Shown here piece by piece: positions 1 through 10,500 of a stretch of 64,000 bases of DNA (within the stretch, counting starts at the first letter, position 1; each line of letters opens with the position of its first letter). The DNA is taken from the NCBI RefSeq assembly GCF_023195895.1, contig NZ_JALPRK010000022.1, positions 1 through 64,000 on the forward strand, given 5' to 3'. Origin of the DNA: Paenibacillus mellifer. GTDB lineage: Bacteria; Bacillota; Bacilli; Paenibacillales; Paenibacillaceae. A program made the position numbers and the translations under genes. The notes under the pieces are model-generated. The model saw nothing but the letters and a program-made list of their open reading frames with translations. It did no database searches and was not told the DNA's origin.

Positions 1-120
1 CTTCAGTTTGCTGCGAACGGAGAGAAGAGAAAGGTTCGGGATCAGTGAGACGTCGTATTCAGTCGTACGCCGGTTACCCTTGATGTCCAATTTACAATTA
101 CGGATTATGGTGCCTCTCAA

Positions 121-165
121 GACTAAAAAGGCCAATGAGTCGGAGTAAATATCGACCCATTGGCC
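121..165 (-). terminator. Intrinsic terminator of the GxGYxYP gene
   Basis: On the minus strand a 13-bp imperfect stem (130-142 against 153-165, GGCCAATGGGTCG with CGACTCATTGGCC) closes a 10-nt loop and is followed by TTTTT. It lies 20 bp past the stop codon of the minus-strand gene and would end that transcript. Confidence 0.8.
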
Positions 166-184
166 TGCGGGGACAATACCTGCT

Positions 185-2299
185 TTATTGATCTTCCTGC
201 AGATCCTCGTTAGGATCTAGAGTATCTAATGCATGTGGCTTCACGGACAATCCGTTCGCCTCGCGAATAAGTGAGAAGTAGTGATCGCCACGAACGACTT
301 CAAACTCCGGTCCGAGCGCTTCGCTCATGGTGACAACATCCGATGGCGTCAGACTCCAGGCCAGCAGGCCAAGCGAGACGAATAACGGGGATTGTCCGTC
401 CCAGTTTGCTTTGGCTTCTTCGAGGATGCGCAAGCCGTCCTGAACGGTGCTGATGCCCTGAATCGTCGACACCGGCATAGAATCATTTACGATCTCTACC
501 CCATGACGATCCTCCCAACTCAGGAACAATCCAGGCGCTTTGTAATAACGCTCATAGACTGTCGCATAGGATGAGCCAAGCGGTACATTTTTCCCGTCGA
601 TCCGATTCAGTACATACGTGAGTTTCATTCCCGTCTTCTGTAAATATTTATAGGACTTCTTCAGAAAGTCCGCAAACGAGGCTTCCGGCCAAGCTTCTGG
701 GTAGAAATAGCCGGCGCCGGACGGTCCGGCGATAATCAGGTCGTTATCCGTTGCCGATTGCCGGAAATAATTAAGTATGGCCGGGGCGGCATCGTACAAC
801 AGCGGGCTGGACGTCCAGTTGATCGGCACCTGACCACGGGCAGGGTCATCCCACAGAATACGCATGCGATGCTGATTGTATTGGAAGTTATCGCCTTCGC
901 TGAACGTATACGTGACATAGATTTTGTTTTCCAACGGCGGTGCGGCGGGTGCCTTGGTCTTGATCTGCTTCGCTTGGGTGCCAGAGAAGACGGTCAGGTT
1001 GCTGAACCAGTCGGCAGCCAAGACGTAGACGCCATGGTTGGAGGTGACTTCCACGGAGCTGAACTCACCCGCCACGTCGTTGCTGAACCATCCGAGGTAA
1101 GGCGTACCCGGCTCGACGTCAGCCAAGATTTTCTCGAACAGAGCTCTTTGCTCCGGATCATTCACTTCCAGCCAGAACACCATCGCTTTATTGGCGACGG
1201 CGTAATCGCGCAGATAACCGTACGGCTCCTTCTGCTCGGAGGAGGGCGGCTGAATGCTGCCTGCGGAAACCTTGTATTGGTTCCACATGACGACGGAGGC
1301 TGTCAGTTCCTGGGTGCCTGCCGGCGGAACAAAGCGATAAACGAAATATCGTCCGTTGTCGGTGAAGCGATGTCCGCCATCCCCGGCGGATACCTGGGAG
1401 TCCTGCCGATCATAAAGGAACGGCTCCTCTTCCGGCGTACCCGGTATGAACTGGGCGATCGTTTGTCCGTCGGCTTGGACCACGACCTCATGCACGGCTG
1501 AACCCCAGCCGTCCTGCGTAAATGCGTCGTCAAAACGTAAGTAGACGGCATCTCCGCCCATAAACGGAGTCAGGTCCAGATCGTAGGTGTCTTTGTTACT
1601 GGCATCGCGAATTTGTTCGGTTTCTTCGGCAATAACCTCAAAAGATTCAGGGAGTCCCGGAGGGAGTTTTACGGAGACGTCCGGACTGAGACCAACCAGC
1701 ATGCGGTGCGTCGTTTGTTTCCATAGATGCTCGTATTGCCAGGTATAAGCGTCCATGCGGTCCTGGAACCGCCCGCGCAAATCGTCAAGCACCTTCAGGC
1801 GATAGGGGGAAGCCTTGAGTTGTTGAGCTATTTCAGGGCTTGCGACAACGGCGTTTTTGAGCCCGGCTAAGGTCGTCGCGACGTTGATCGAATCCGGAAC
1901 CTCCGGATCGTAGATGATGATGCCCTTCACTTCATTTTTGTATTTCTTCACGAGATCCCAAGCCTCGTCATGCAGCTTATATGGAACCTTAAGGTCGTTC
2001 AGCCAAGTCAACTTGCCCTCTTCCTCGTTCTCCAGTAAGTAAATGCGAGGTTCGGAACGGTTGATGACACCTTGCAGCGTAGCCAGCAAGATCTTGATAT
2101 CGCCAGGTGAGTTCACCACATCGACCACATCCAGCCGTTTCACCTTTCCGAAGCCTGGAAGCGCTTGTGATTTAGGCCAGCTAATCGTGTTCTTGGATGC
2201 AGTTTCCGTTGAGGATTGAGCCGTTGCAGAGGTGGTGCCAAGGGTTAGGGACATTGTGCAGAATAAAACGAAACAAGTCATCGTTATTTTGCGGAACAA
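185..2299 (-). CDS. Secreted GxGYxYP-domain protein (putative glycoside hydrolase family)
   Basis: The 704-residue product starts with a basic Met-Phe-Arg-Lys N-terminus, a hydrophobic stretch and an Ala-rich cleavage region near residue 28, which is a signal peptide; no lipobox cysteine is visible. Around residues 525-535 it carries SGAGYFYP, the motif that names the GxGYxYP family, annotated as putative glycoside hydrolases without a well-defined substrate. The gene diverges from the GntR-type regulator at 2544 and has its own terminator, so it is probably an extracellular part of the same glycan-use island. A TTGACA-like box on the minus strand (2451-2456) may be its -35, but no good -10 sits at the right distance. 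Activity on a mannose-containing glycan is inferred only from the neighbouring GH38 enzyme. Confidence 0.8.
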   Translation of the reverse strand: MFRKITMTCFVLFCTMSLTLGTTSATAQSSTETASKNTISWPKSQALPGFGKVKRLDVVDVVNSPGDIKILLATLQGVINRSEPRIYLLENEEEGKLTWLNDLKVPYKLHDEAWDLVKKYKNEVKGIIIYDPEVPDSINVATTLAGLKNAVVASPEIAQQLKASPYRLKVLDDLRGRFQDRMDAYTWQYEHLWKQTTHRMLVGLSPDVSVKLPPGLPESFEVIAEETEQIRDASNKDTYDLDLTPFMGGDAVYLRFDDAFTQDGWGSAVHEVVVQADGQTIAQFIPGTPEEEPFLYDRQDSQVSAGDGGHRFTDNGRYFVYRFVPPAGTQELTASVVMWNQYKVSAGSIQPPSSEQKEPYGYLRDYAVANKAMVFWLEVNDPEQRALFEKILADVEPGTPYLGWFSNDVAGEFSSVEVTSNHGVYVLAADWFSNLTVFSGTQAKQIKTKAPAAPPLENKIYVTYTFSEGDNFQYNQHRMRILWDDPARGQVPINWTSSPLLYDAAPAILNYFRQSATDNDLIIAGPSGAGYFYPEAWPEASFADFLKKSYKYLQKTGMKLTYVLNRIDGKNVPLGSSYATVYERYYKAPGLFLSWEDRHGVEIVNDSMPVSTIQGISTVQDGLRILEEAKANWDGQSPLFVSLGLLAWSLTPSDVVTMSEALGPEFEVVRGDHYFSLIREANGLSVKPHALDTLDPNEDLQEDQ

Positions 2300-2479
2300 A
2301 TGCGTTCACCTCGTATCCTCATATTTAGGGCCATCGTTCGTTCAGTTCTCCTCTTGAAAGCCAGATCCACGAATTCCCTCCTTTATCGGCCGGTTGTGCA
2401 AAGGTTAACGATAGCACCTGTATAATATGTTTAATATATCCAATAGTGATTGTCAAGCAAGAGTACGACATTTAATGGA

Positions 2480-2506
2480 TTGACGAAATGCTATAAATGA
2501 TATAAT
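2480..2506 (+). promoter_or_regulatory. Promoter and candidate operator of the GntR/LacI regulator
   Basis: TTGACG (2480-2485) and TATAAT (2501-2506) are separated by 15 bp, shorter than ideal. The -10 is overlapped by ATAAATGATATA (2493-2504), the same 12-mer that occurs twice at the ABC transporter promoter. A regulator bound here would block its own promoter, so autoregulation is inferred. Confidence 0.6.
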
Positions 2507-2543
2507 GTGAATATATGGAGAGTAAGAAGATAGGAGAAGTCTT

Positions 2544-3797
2544 ATGCAAAACGAACGCAAACCGTTATATATGCAGATTCAACAGCACTTCAAGGATATG
2601 ATCTTGCAGGGCATGCTGCGGGAGAACGATAAGATCCCATCTGAGAAAGAATTGATGGAGCAGTTTGATGTCAGCCGGATTACGGTAGCGAATGCGCTGA
2701 TGCAGTTGGCGAAGGACGGCTGGATCTACCGGATCCCTGGCAGGGGTAGCTTCGTGAGCGAAGGAATCAGCGAGCTGCTGCAACGCCACCAAGGTTCGTC
2801 GGCACCGGACGGCGGGCCATGGACAATGCTTGATGGAAACCTGGGGACGTTGGCGCATAACGTCGCCTCTTTTGGCGGTGCTTCAACCGATGCTCAGCAA
2901 GGAGGAAGCGAGACGGGGATCCAGGTCTCGGGTCGAAAAACGATCGGACTGGTCATGCCGATGCTGGTCGACTATTTTGCCATTCGGCTGCTGCAAGGGA
3001 TTAATAACATCATCGCCGACAGTCCCTACAGCCTGCAGATTGTGCTGACATACAACTCCATCGATCGGGAGAAGGAAGCAATCAAAGATTTGATTCGCAA
3101 AGGGGCGGCCGGGCTTATCATATTCCCTTGCGACGCGGAGACGTACAACGAGGAAATCTTGTCCCTTAAGATGCGCGGCTACCCGTTCGTCTTGATTGAT
3201 CGTTACTTACCGGGTGTGGCGACGAATCTGTCACGCAGCGACGGGTTGATCGGCGGACAGCTTGCTATCGATTATTTGTGGGGCTTGGGGCATCGCGATA
3301 TCGCGATCTGCTCGGATTCACCCCTGCCCACCATTACGGTGGAGGAGCGGATCAACGGATATATGGAGGCGCTCAAACAGAAGGAAGCGATGATTAACCC
3401 GGCCCTGATCCTAACCGATTTCAATGTGGATTATAGCGAGATCGACAAGAAACACCCATTGTACCGGTTTATTAAGAACCAGATCGCCACCGCCTATATT
3501 ACGCTAAACGGACGGCTTGGTCTGCACATCTACTCGATTTGCAAGGAATTGGGACTTAAGGTGCCGGAGGACGTCTCGATCCTCACATTCGACGATCCTT
3601 CGCCGGGGCTGCATGAATGGGGGTACTTCTCGCATATCTCCCAATCCGAGATTGAAATGGGGGAAGCGGCAGCCCGAATTTTGCTGGACATTTTCCAGAA
3701 GCCGGACGTCAAAGATTCGGGATACACGAAAGTGATCCTTGAGCCGAAGTTAATCGAAAGTCAATCTACCGGACCGCTCCGGAAGCGGACAACGTAA
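2544..3797 (+). CDS. GntR-family transcriptional regulator with LacI-type sugar-sensing domain
   Basis: The 417-residue protein has an N-terminal GntR winged helix-turn-helix (about residues 5-75, including the segment DKIPSEKELMEQFDVSRITV) and, from about residue 130, a periplasmic-binding-protein-like LacI-type domain (residues KTIGLVMPML onward). This is the AraR-like hybrid architecture, in which a sugar usually releases the repressor from DNA. The ATG follows AGGAGAAG at a suitable distance. It is transcribed toward the ABC/GH38 operon and ends in a strong terminator just before the operon promoter. The 12-mer ATAAATGATATA at both promoters is the likely binding site. The effector is unknown; a manno-oligosaccharide is a guess from context. 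Confidence 0.9.
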   Translation: MQNERKPLYMQIQQHFKDMILQGMLRENDKIPSEKELMEQFDVSRITVANALMQLAKDGWIYRIPGRGSFVSEGISELLQRHQGSSAPDGGPWTMLDGNLGTLAHNVASFGGASTDAQQGGSETGIQVSGRKTIGLVMPMLVDYFAIRLLQGINNIIADSPYSLQIVLTYNSIDREKEAIKDLIRKGAAGLIIFPCDAETYNEEILSLKMRGYPFVLIDRYLPGVATNLSRSDGLIGGQLAIDYLWGLGHRDIAICSDSPLPTITVEERINGYMEALKQKEAMINPALILTDFNVDYSEIDKKHPLYRFIKNQIATAYITLNGRLGLHIYSICKELGLKVPEDVSILTFDDPSPGLHEWGYFSHISQSEIEMGEAAARILLDIFQKPDVKDSGYTKVILEPKLIESQSTGPLRKRTT

Positions 3798-3815
3798 ATT
3801 AGGACCGTTGGATAG

Positions 3816-3850
3816 GGCATCTGCTTGCTAACAAGCAGGTGTCTTTTTTT
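3816..3850 (+). terminator. Intrinsic terminator after the GntR/LacI regulator
   Basis: A 12-bp stem (3816-3827 with 3832-3843, including G-U pairs), a CTAA loop and seven T residues. It separates the regulator from the ABC operon, which therefore needs its own promoter. Confidence 0.9.
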
Positions 3851-3864
3851 GCGAAAAATTAGCG

Positions 3865-3914
3865 ATAAATGATATATCTAATATCTTGACATAAATGATA
3901 TAGTGAAATATAGT
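3865..3914 (+). promoter_or_regulatory. ABC/GH38 operon promoter with two operator-like repeats
   Basis: TTGACA (3886-3891), a 17-bp spacer and TATAGT (3909-3914) form a near-consensus sigma-A promoter. ATAAATGATATA occurs at 3865-3876, upstream of the -35, and at 3891-3902, inside the spacer; the starts are 26 bp apart, about two and a half helical turns. The same 12-mer covers the regulator's own -10. This arrangement fits repression by the GntR/LacI protein, possibly with two cooperatively bound sites. Confidence 0.75.
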
Positions 3915-3991
3915 TAATATTACAAATAGATAAACAACTAACAACCGATGCTTAATCAGTGCACTTCACAGTAAGGAGGGTTGCTTGGACG

Positions 3992-4990
3992 ATGGAAAAT
4001 GCGGGATTACGGGAGCGGAAAATACCGCTGCAGCGCAGGTTAGGAAGACATAAGGATGCTTTGATTGCCGCCGTTATCCTAGTGCCGATGTTTTTGGTAT
4101 GGCTTGTGGTTTCGGGTTTCCCCACTTTGTTCGGGTTCGTCTTAGGTTTCTTTGAATGGGTGGGGTTGGCGGATACGCCTAATTTTATCTGGTTCGATAA
4201 CTTTATCAGCTTCTTCAATAATCCGGTGTATACGGATGCCTTGTGGAGATCGATTTGGTTGGGCGGACTGGTAACTGTCATTACGCTTGGGGCAGGGTTC
4301 TTTGCTGCACTGCTGATGAATATGCCGTTGTTCGGCAAGGGATTTTACCGTTCGATCTGGTATATCCCCGCCATCACAGCAACAGTTGCGACCACGCAGG
4401 TGTTCAACATTTTTCTGGATTCAAACAATGGGGTCATCAACAACATTTTAAAAGCCATGGGCAAGGAGCCCATCGTTTGGCAGTACTCCGTCGGATGGGG
4501 GATATTCTGGATCGTGGTCTACTCTGTCTGGAAAGGGGTAGGGGGGGCGGCGTTAATCTGGCTGGCTGGGTTGCAATCCGTGGATCTGTCCTTATACGAG
4601 GCGGCGGAAATCGACGGTGCAGGTCGGTGGAATAAGCTGCGGTACGTAACTCTGCCTGGGCTCAAACCAATCGCGACGTACATCGTCATTACGAATTTGA
4701 TCGGGGCGATCCAAATTTACGAGCAGGTGCTGTTTATTACCAACGGCGGTCCATATGGGCAAACCGAAGTGCTAGTATTCCGCATTTACCGGGACGGCTT
4801 CTGGGACTTCAATTTGGGAATGGCTGGGGCATCTTCGTTGATCATGGCTCTGATCGTTATCGTCGTTACCGTGCTGTACTACAACTGGTCAACAAAATCC
4901 GACCGACGGACGACCATCCCGCTGAAGCCGGTCAAATCCGCAGGAAAGGAGGCGCTCCCGCATGCCCAGTCCACTAAACGCCAAGGTTAG
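3992..4990 (+). CDS. CUT1-family sugar ABC transporter permease (MalF type)
   Basis: An integral membrane subunit of about 332 residues with several hydrophobic helices and the cytoplasmic EAA loop YEAAEIDGAGRWNKLRYVTL, which docks the ATPase. The reading frame extends upstream to a GTG at 3959, but that lacks a ribosome-binding site; AAGGAGG at 3973-3979 points to the ATG at 3992. It overlaps the next permease gene by 29 bp, typical of paired MalF/MalG-like subunits. No ATP-binding subunit is encoded in the operon, so a shared MsmX-type ATPase elsewhere is expected. Substrate is inferred as an oligosaccharide cleaved by the downstream GH38 enzyme. Confidence 0.92.
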   Translation: MENAGLRERKIPLQRRLGRHKDALIAAVILVPMFLVWLVVSGFPTLFGFVLGFFEWVGLADTPNFIWFDNFISFFNNPVYTDALWRSIWLGGLVTVITLGAGFFAALLMNMPLFGKGFYRSIWYIPAITATVATTQVFNIFLDSNNGVINNILKAMGKEPIVWQYSVGWGIFWIVVYSVWKGVGGAALIWLAGLQSVDLSLYEAAEIDGAGRWNKLRYVTLPGLKPIATYIVITNLIGAIQIYEQVLFITNGGPYGQTEVLVFRIYRDGFWDFNLGMAGASSLIMALIVIVVTVLYYNWSTKSDRRTTIPLKPVKSAGKEALPHAQSTKRQG

Positions 4991-5885
4991 CAAGCAGTTT
5001 AAGCCCGTTTATTTGCTGGGGCATCTCATCCTGCTTGGCGTCGGGATCATCTTGCTGTATCCGCTCATTTTTATGGTGCTTGCCGGGTTCTTTACCAAGA
5101 CGGAATTCTCCTCAACGGTGTTGGGCATTTTCCCAATCCCCAAAGCTCCGACGCTGGAGAACTTTAAAGCGCTGATCGCCGGGTCCACAGACGCGGCCGT
5201 AGCCACCTATATGAAAAACTCGCTTATTCGTACGGTATATAATACGTTTTGGGCGATTTTGACTTCGTTCCTGGCCGGATACGTATTTGCACGGCTGCGG
5301 TTCAAGGGGCGGGACGCGCTCTTTCTGATCCTGCTGGCCACGCAGATGATTCCCGGCACGCTGGCCATCATTCCGACTTACCTTGAATTTGCTCGGTTTC
5401 CGTTTGCCGGGGGCAACGATGTGTTCACCGGAGGGACCGGGATTCTGAACTCTTGGTGGGTCTACTTCATCGGCGGACCCAGCATCAACATCATGGGGAC
5501 GTTTCTGGTGAAGCAGTCTCTGGAGAAGGTACCGCTGGAAATCGACGAAGCTGCCATTATGGACGGTGCCGGGACGCTCCGGTTGATCTTCCAGATCCTG
5601 TTCCCGCTGCAACTGCCGATCATGGCGTTTATCGCCATCACGACGGCGCTCGGGACGTGGAATGACTTTATTACCCCGTTCTTCTATACGACCAGCGATA
5701 GTTTGCAAACGCTTCCGGCAGCGATCACGCGGATATCCTCTGTTGGAGCTAGCCCGGGTGCCGTGATCAACTACCCGATGATCATCACCTTAAGCTTAGG
5801 GATTACGATTCCGGCGTTGCTGATCTTTGCTTTCTTCCAGAAGTATATTGTGCAGGGCTTAGCCAATACGGGCATCAAAGGGTAA
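4962..5885 (+). CDS. CUT1-family sugar ABC transporter permease (MalG type)
   Basis: A 307-residue membrane protein with about six hydrophobic segments and the EAA loop DEAAIMDGAGTLRLIFQIL near the C-terminal third. The ATG is preceded by AAAGGAGG inside the end of the upstream permease gene, so the two are translationally linked. Together with the preceding permease and the binding protein at 6026 it forms the transmembrane channel of a carbohydrate importer of the CUT1 class. Confidence 0.92.
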   Translation: MPSPLNAKVSKQFKPVYLLGHLILLGVGIILLYPLIFMVLAGFFTKTEFSSTVLGIFPIPKAPTLENFKALIAGSTDAAVATYMKNSLIRTVYNTFWAILTSFLAGYVFARLRFKGRDALFLILLATQMIPGTLAIIPTYLEFARFPFAGGNDVFTGGTGILNSWWVYFIGGPSINIMGTFLVKQSLEKVPLEIDEAAIMDGAGTLRLIFQILFPLQLPIMAFIAITTALGTWNDFITPFFYTTSDSLQTLPAAITRISSVGASPGAVINYPMIITLSLGITIPALLIFAFFQKYIVQGLANTGIKG

Positions 5886-6025
5886 GGGTAACCGTCAACA
5901 CGCTTTGAGAAAGAACAAATAAGGACATTACGGTCCGTTCCGGATCGAATGGATAAACACCCGAGTTGAAACTTGATTTACTGGATACTCACAATGAATC
6001 AAATCAAATTTGGAGGGGTTCAAGT

Positions 6026-7495
6026 ATGTTGTGGAAAAAAATGCACGTCATGTTTCTATCGCTGTTAATCATCGCCTTGTTAGCGGCTTGCGGTTCCGGG
6101 GGAGGCAATACAGGCGGCAACAAGGCCGCGAACGAACCGAGAACCAACCAAAACCAACCATCCGGTAATGACGGCAAGTCATCGGAGGGAGGCGCAACCA
6201 TTACGGTGCTGAACGAAGGGGCCGTTGGGGTAGGGGTAGGGGTGCTCGCCGACCTGCTGGAGAAGAACAAGCAAAAGACGATTGCCGACGAGACGCTGAA
6301 CCCGCGGATTTTAGAAGAGGATTACAATTATACTCCCGGTCAGCGGTTGCAAAAAGCCGGCCTCTTCCCGTACTATTATCAATCGTTTATAAACGAGAAA
6401 ATGCAAAGCAAAAACATTACGGTCAAAACCGAGGACTGGGGCTGGGGCGAGCCGTTGATCCAGAAGCAAACGGCGGGATTCCTGGCCAAGAACATGCCGG
6501 ACATCATCGTTGGGGAAACGCAAATGCCTGGGTTTGCCCAACAGGGCTTGCTTGAGCCGTTCCCGGATGAAATGGCGCAGGAAATTCGCGACAATGTCGC
6601 GCCTGCTGCCTGGAAGCCAATGGAGTATGATGGTAAGATTTATGGCTTTGCCTCGCAGCCTGGCGTAAGCAGCTTGTTCTGGAACAAGGATTTGGTGAAG
6701 CAAGCGGGCTTGGATCCGGATAAAGCACCGGCAACATGGGATGAATTATTGGCCAATGTGCAAAAGGTAACCGAAGCAGGAAAAGGCAAGTTCTATGGCG
6801 GCGGGGTATACGCCGGGCCAAACGCCGGGGGATATTTGCGGTATGGTACACTACTAGTAATCAATGGCGGGGGATTCGCCCATGATCAAGGCCAACCTGT
6901 TTTTAACTCCGACGCCAATGTGGAAACGGTGCAATTCCTGAAAGAGCTTAACGCAAACCATCCTGCGGGATTGATGGCAAACACGAATGAAGGAACCTAT
7001 TTCGATGCATTCAAAAAAGGACAAATCGCTTATTTGATCGACGGACCGTGGCGGGCGATCGAAAGTTCGCAAATCGGCATCGAATACGGCATGTCGCAAA
7101 TTCCGTTGTCCCCGGACGGTCAAGCCGGTAATATCACGATCGGCGCTGCGTTCCATGCCGTTCCGAAGGATGCCAAAAACAAGGAAGCTGCATTTGAGTA
7201 CATTCGCGCGATGTACAGCGAAGAAATCCAGCAACTGGTCGCCGATACCGGCGTCCGTTCGCCGGTCTTGAAGTCGATCGCCGAAACCGATGCCTACAAA
7301 GCTGGTTATCCGGAAATGTATCAGCATTATCTGGCGATGTCTGGTAACGTGCAAGGGCTGCCGACGTTTGCCAAGGAAGATTCGAAGATCTGGCAAATCT
7401 TTGGCGAAGCCGTCACTAAAGCGTTAATGACTGAAGGGGATATCCAAACCATCATGGACGAGGCGCAGAAGAAAGCGGAGGCCATTACGAAGTAA
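6026..7495 (+). CDS. Extracellular solute-binding lipoprotein of sugar ABC transporter
   Basis: The start at 6026 is chosen because GGAGGGG lies just upstream and because it gives a compact lipoprotein signal: two lysines, a hydrophobic core and the lipobox LLAAC with Cys22. The frame is open 60 bp further upstream but that part has no ribosome-binding site. After a low-complexity Gly/Asn linker follows a family-1 type binding protein (segments such as KDAPDI-like FLAKNMPDIIVGE, FASQPGVSSLFWNKDL, FKKGQIAYLIDGPWR). The mature protein of about 470 residues would be anchored outside the membrane and deliver sugar to the two permeases upstream. Substrate is not readable from the sequence. Confidence 0.92.
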   Translation: MLWKKMHVMFLSLLIIALLAACGSGGGNTGGNKAANEPRTNQNQPSGNDGKSSEGGATITVLNEGAVGVGVGVLADLLEKNKQKTIADETLNPRILEEDYNYTPGQRLQKAGLFPYYYQSFINEKMQSKNITVKTEDWGWGEPLIQKQTAGFLAKNMPDIIVGETQMPGFAQQGLLEPFPDEMAQEIRDNVAPAAWKPMEYDGKIYGFASQPGVSSLFWNKDLVKQAGLDPDKAPATWDELLANVQKVTEAGKGKFYGGGVYAGPNAGGYLRYGTLLVINGGGFAHDQGQPVFNSDANVETVQFLKELNANHPAGLMANTNEGTYFDAFKKGQIAYLIDGPWRAIESSQIGIEYGMSQIPLSPDGQAGNITIGAAFHAVPKDAKNKEAAFEYIRAMYSEEIQQLVADTGVRSPVLKSIAETDAYKAGYPEMYQHYLAMSGNVQGLPTFAKEDSKIWQIFGEAVTKALMTEGDIQTIMDEAQKKAEAITK

Positions 7496-7519
7496 ACTAC
7501 ATTGAAAGAGTGATGCAGC

Positions 7520-10500
7520 ATGCCTTATGAATCAAATCACATCATGACCCAAAAGGCGAAGCAAAGGCTTGCCAAATTACAAGCGTACATTTACCGCCCG
7601 ATCGCTGGGCTCGAGGTTGAAGCTTGGGTGACGAAGGAGCCGGTCCCTTATGCCGATCGGAAGAGCGGTCAGCATATCCGGCTTCAACCCGGAGATAAAT
7701 GGGGAGAGTTGTGGGATTGCGCCTGGTTTCATTTTCAAGGAACCGTTCCGGAAACGGCCGCCGGCCAAAAGATAGTTCTGCTAATCGACATTAATGGTGA
7801 ACTATGCCTCGTGGACGAAGCCGGAACCCCGCGTCAAGGCTTAACCAACGTGAGTTCCGAGTTCGACTATAGCCTGGGGCGGCCCGGCAAGCGGGTGGTG
7901 GACGTCAGTTCCGCCGCCCGGGGCGGGGAAGTCATTGACCTCTGGGGAGATGGCGGCTGCAACGATTTGTTTGGCCATTATCGCAGCGGGACGCTGAAGG
8001 AAGCGGAAATTGCAATTTGCCACGAGGAAGCCCGCCAATTGGCTTACGATCTGGAGGTGCTGATCGAGCTGGTCGAGCACCTCCCGGACTCCAGCGCAAG
8101 GAAAGCTCAAGTGCTGCAATCCGTTTACGAGGCGGCTCTCCTGCTGGCGGAGATTAATGAGAAGACGGTGCATTTGGCGAAGGAACGAGTGGCCGGCGAA
8201 TTGGTGAAAAAAGGCGGCGATCCTGTACTGACGGTCAGCGCCATCGGCCATGCACATATCGATTTGGCTTGGCTCTGGCCGATCCGCGAGACGATCCGCA
8301 AGGGGGCACGGACCTTCTCGACTGTGCTGCGCAACATGGAGAAGTATCCGAGTTATGTGTTTGGCGCAAGCCAGCCGCAGCTGTACCAGTGGATGAAGGA
8401 GTATTATCCGCAGCTTTATGCGGAAGTGAAGGAGCGAATCCGTGAGGGCCGCTGGGAGGCGCAAGGCGCGATGTGGGTCGAACCGGATGCGAACATTTCC
8501 GGAGGCGAGGCGCTGGTTCGTCAGATCCTGTACGGCAAACGGTTCTTCCGGGAAGAGTTCGGTAAGGACATGAAGGTGTTGTGGCTGCCGGACGTCTTCG
8601 GCTATACGGGCAGTTTGCCGCAGTTGCTCAAGAAATCCGGCGTGGACTACATGATGACGCAGAAGCTCTCATGGAGCACCTACAACACCCATCCGCATCA
8701 CAGCTTCTACTGGGAGGGCATCGACGGGACGAAGGTGCTGACGCATCTGCCGCCGGAGGATACTTACAACAGCCCGGCTGCTCCGCGGTCGCTGGCCAAA
8801 ATCGAGCAAGCCTACTTAGACCGGAACGTGTCGGAGCACGCGCTGATGTTGTTCGGAATCGGCGACGGTGGCGGCGGACCTGGGGAGGAACATCTAGAGC
8901 GACTCGAACGGGAGCACAATCTACTGGGACTTCCGCCGGTCGTTCAGGAGCCTTCGCTTGCATTCTTTGAGCGATTGGAGCAGGAAGCTTCCCGGTTCCA
9001 AACCTACCGGGGCGAACTGTATCTTGAGAAACATCAAGGGACTTTGACGACGCAGGCACGCAACAAGTGGTATAACCGCAAGCTGGAAAAAGCGCTGCGC
9101 GAGCTGGAATTCGCCGCTTCGCTGCAGCTCGCGCTTGGCGAAAGCCCGGCGGCGTACCCGACCGCTCGGCTGGAGGAAATTTGGAAGGAAATGCTGTTGT
9201 ATCAATTCCATGATATTTTGCCGGGTTCGTCGATCACACGCGTGTACGACGAGTCGCTGGAGCGTTATGCCAAGCTCCTTGAGGAAGTTCGGGCGATGAC
9301 CGCCGAAGCCTATGGGCGTGCAGCGGGTAGGTCCGGAGTTGCTGCCGACGAGACCGTCCTGTTCAATTCCTTGCCGTGGGAGCGGCGGGAATGGGTGGAG
9401 ATGGACGGCAGCTGGCAGTATGTGCAAGTGCCGGCGATGGGCTGGCGTGAGTTGAAGCAGGCTTCTGCGGAGATCCTGGCGCCGGAAAAGGTGCTGATCG
9501 CCGAGGAGCTCCGTCTGGAGAACGAGCGCCTTGAGGTTCGTTTCGCCGAGGACGGCAGCATCGTGTCGTTATACGACAAGGCTGCCGATCGAGAAACGGT
9601 TCAGCCGGGCGAGCGGGCTAACGTGTTTACGATCTATCATGATGATGGCGATGCTTGGGACTTCCCGCGCGACTATCGCGACATGATCGCGGGGACGATG
9701 ACGCTGGAAAGCCGGCGTGCTTATGTCTCCGGCCCGCAGGCGATCGTCGAGCAGGTCTATCGCTTTGGAGAATCGACGTTAAAACAGACGATCCGCTTGC
9801 TGCAAGGCGAGGATCTGCTGCGATTTGAGACGGAAGCGGATTGGCAGGAGAAGGGGAAGATGCTGCGGGTTGCTTTTCCAGTGGCGGTTGTAAGCGATCA
9901 GGTGAACTGCGAAATCCAGTTTGGGGTATTGAAACGACCGACGACGCGGAACAATGCGATCGAGTTCGCTCGCGACGAAATCTGCGCTCATCATTATCTC
10001 GATCTGTCCCAGCCGGATTACGGCGTAGCGCTGCTGAACGACAGTAAATATGGACACCGCGCGGAAGGTGGCGTATTGGACCTAAACCTGCTGCGCAGTC
10101 CAGGATATCCAGACCCGCAGGCCGATCGGGCGGAGCATCGCTTCACCTACGCCGTGTATCCGCATGCGGGCGACTTCATCCAAGCGGGGGTATATCGCAA
10201 AGGGTATGAGCTGAATATTCCGCTGACTCTGGCGGAAGCGATCCCGACGACAGCTCAAGCTGACGGAGCGGCTGATAACCATACCCAACAGTCGTTGCCG
10301 CTTGTTATCTTTGATCATCCGCATGTGATGGTGGAGGCGGTTAAGAAAGCGGAGGACAGCAATCATCTCATCTTCCGGCTGTACGAAACGGCGGGAGCCG
10401 GGGCGGATGGCGAACTGAGCTTCGGACCGGCTTGCCGGACCATCGAAGAGACGAACCTGCTGGAGGAGCTAACCTCGCTGTTAGCAGAAGACACAAATCA

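Noticed and set aside
1-120. Open frames at the left window edge on both strands
   Set aside because: Too short, no recognisable motif, and more than one phase is open, so no gene end can be assigned.
758-1501. 247-codon plus-strand frame inside the GxGYxYP gene
   Set aside because: Antisense to a gene with signal peptide and family motif; no start signals.
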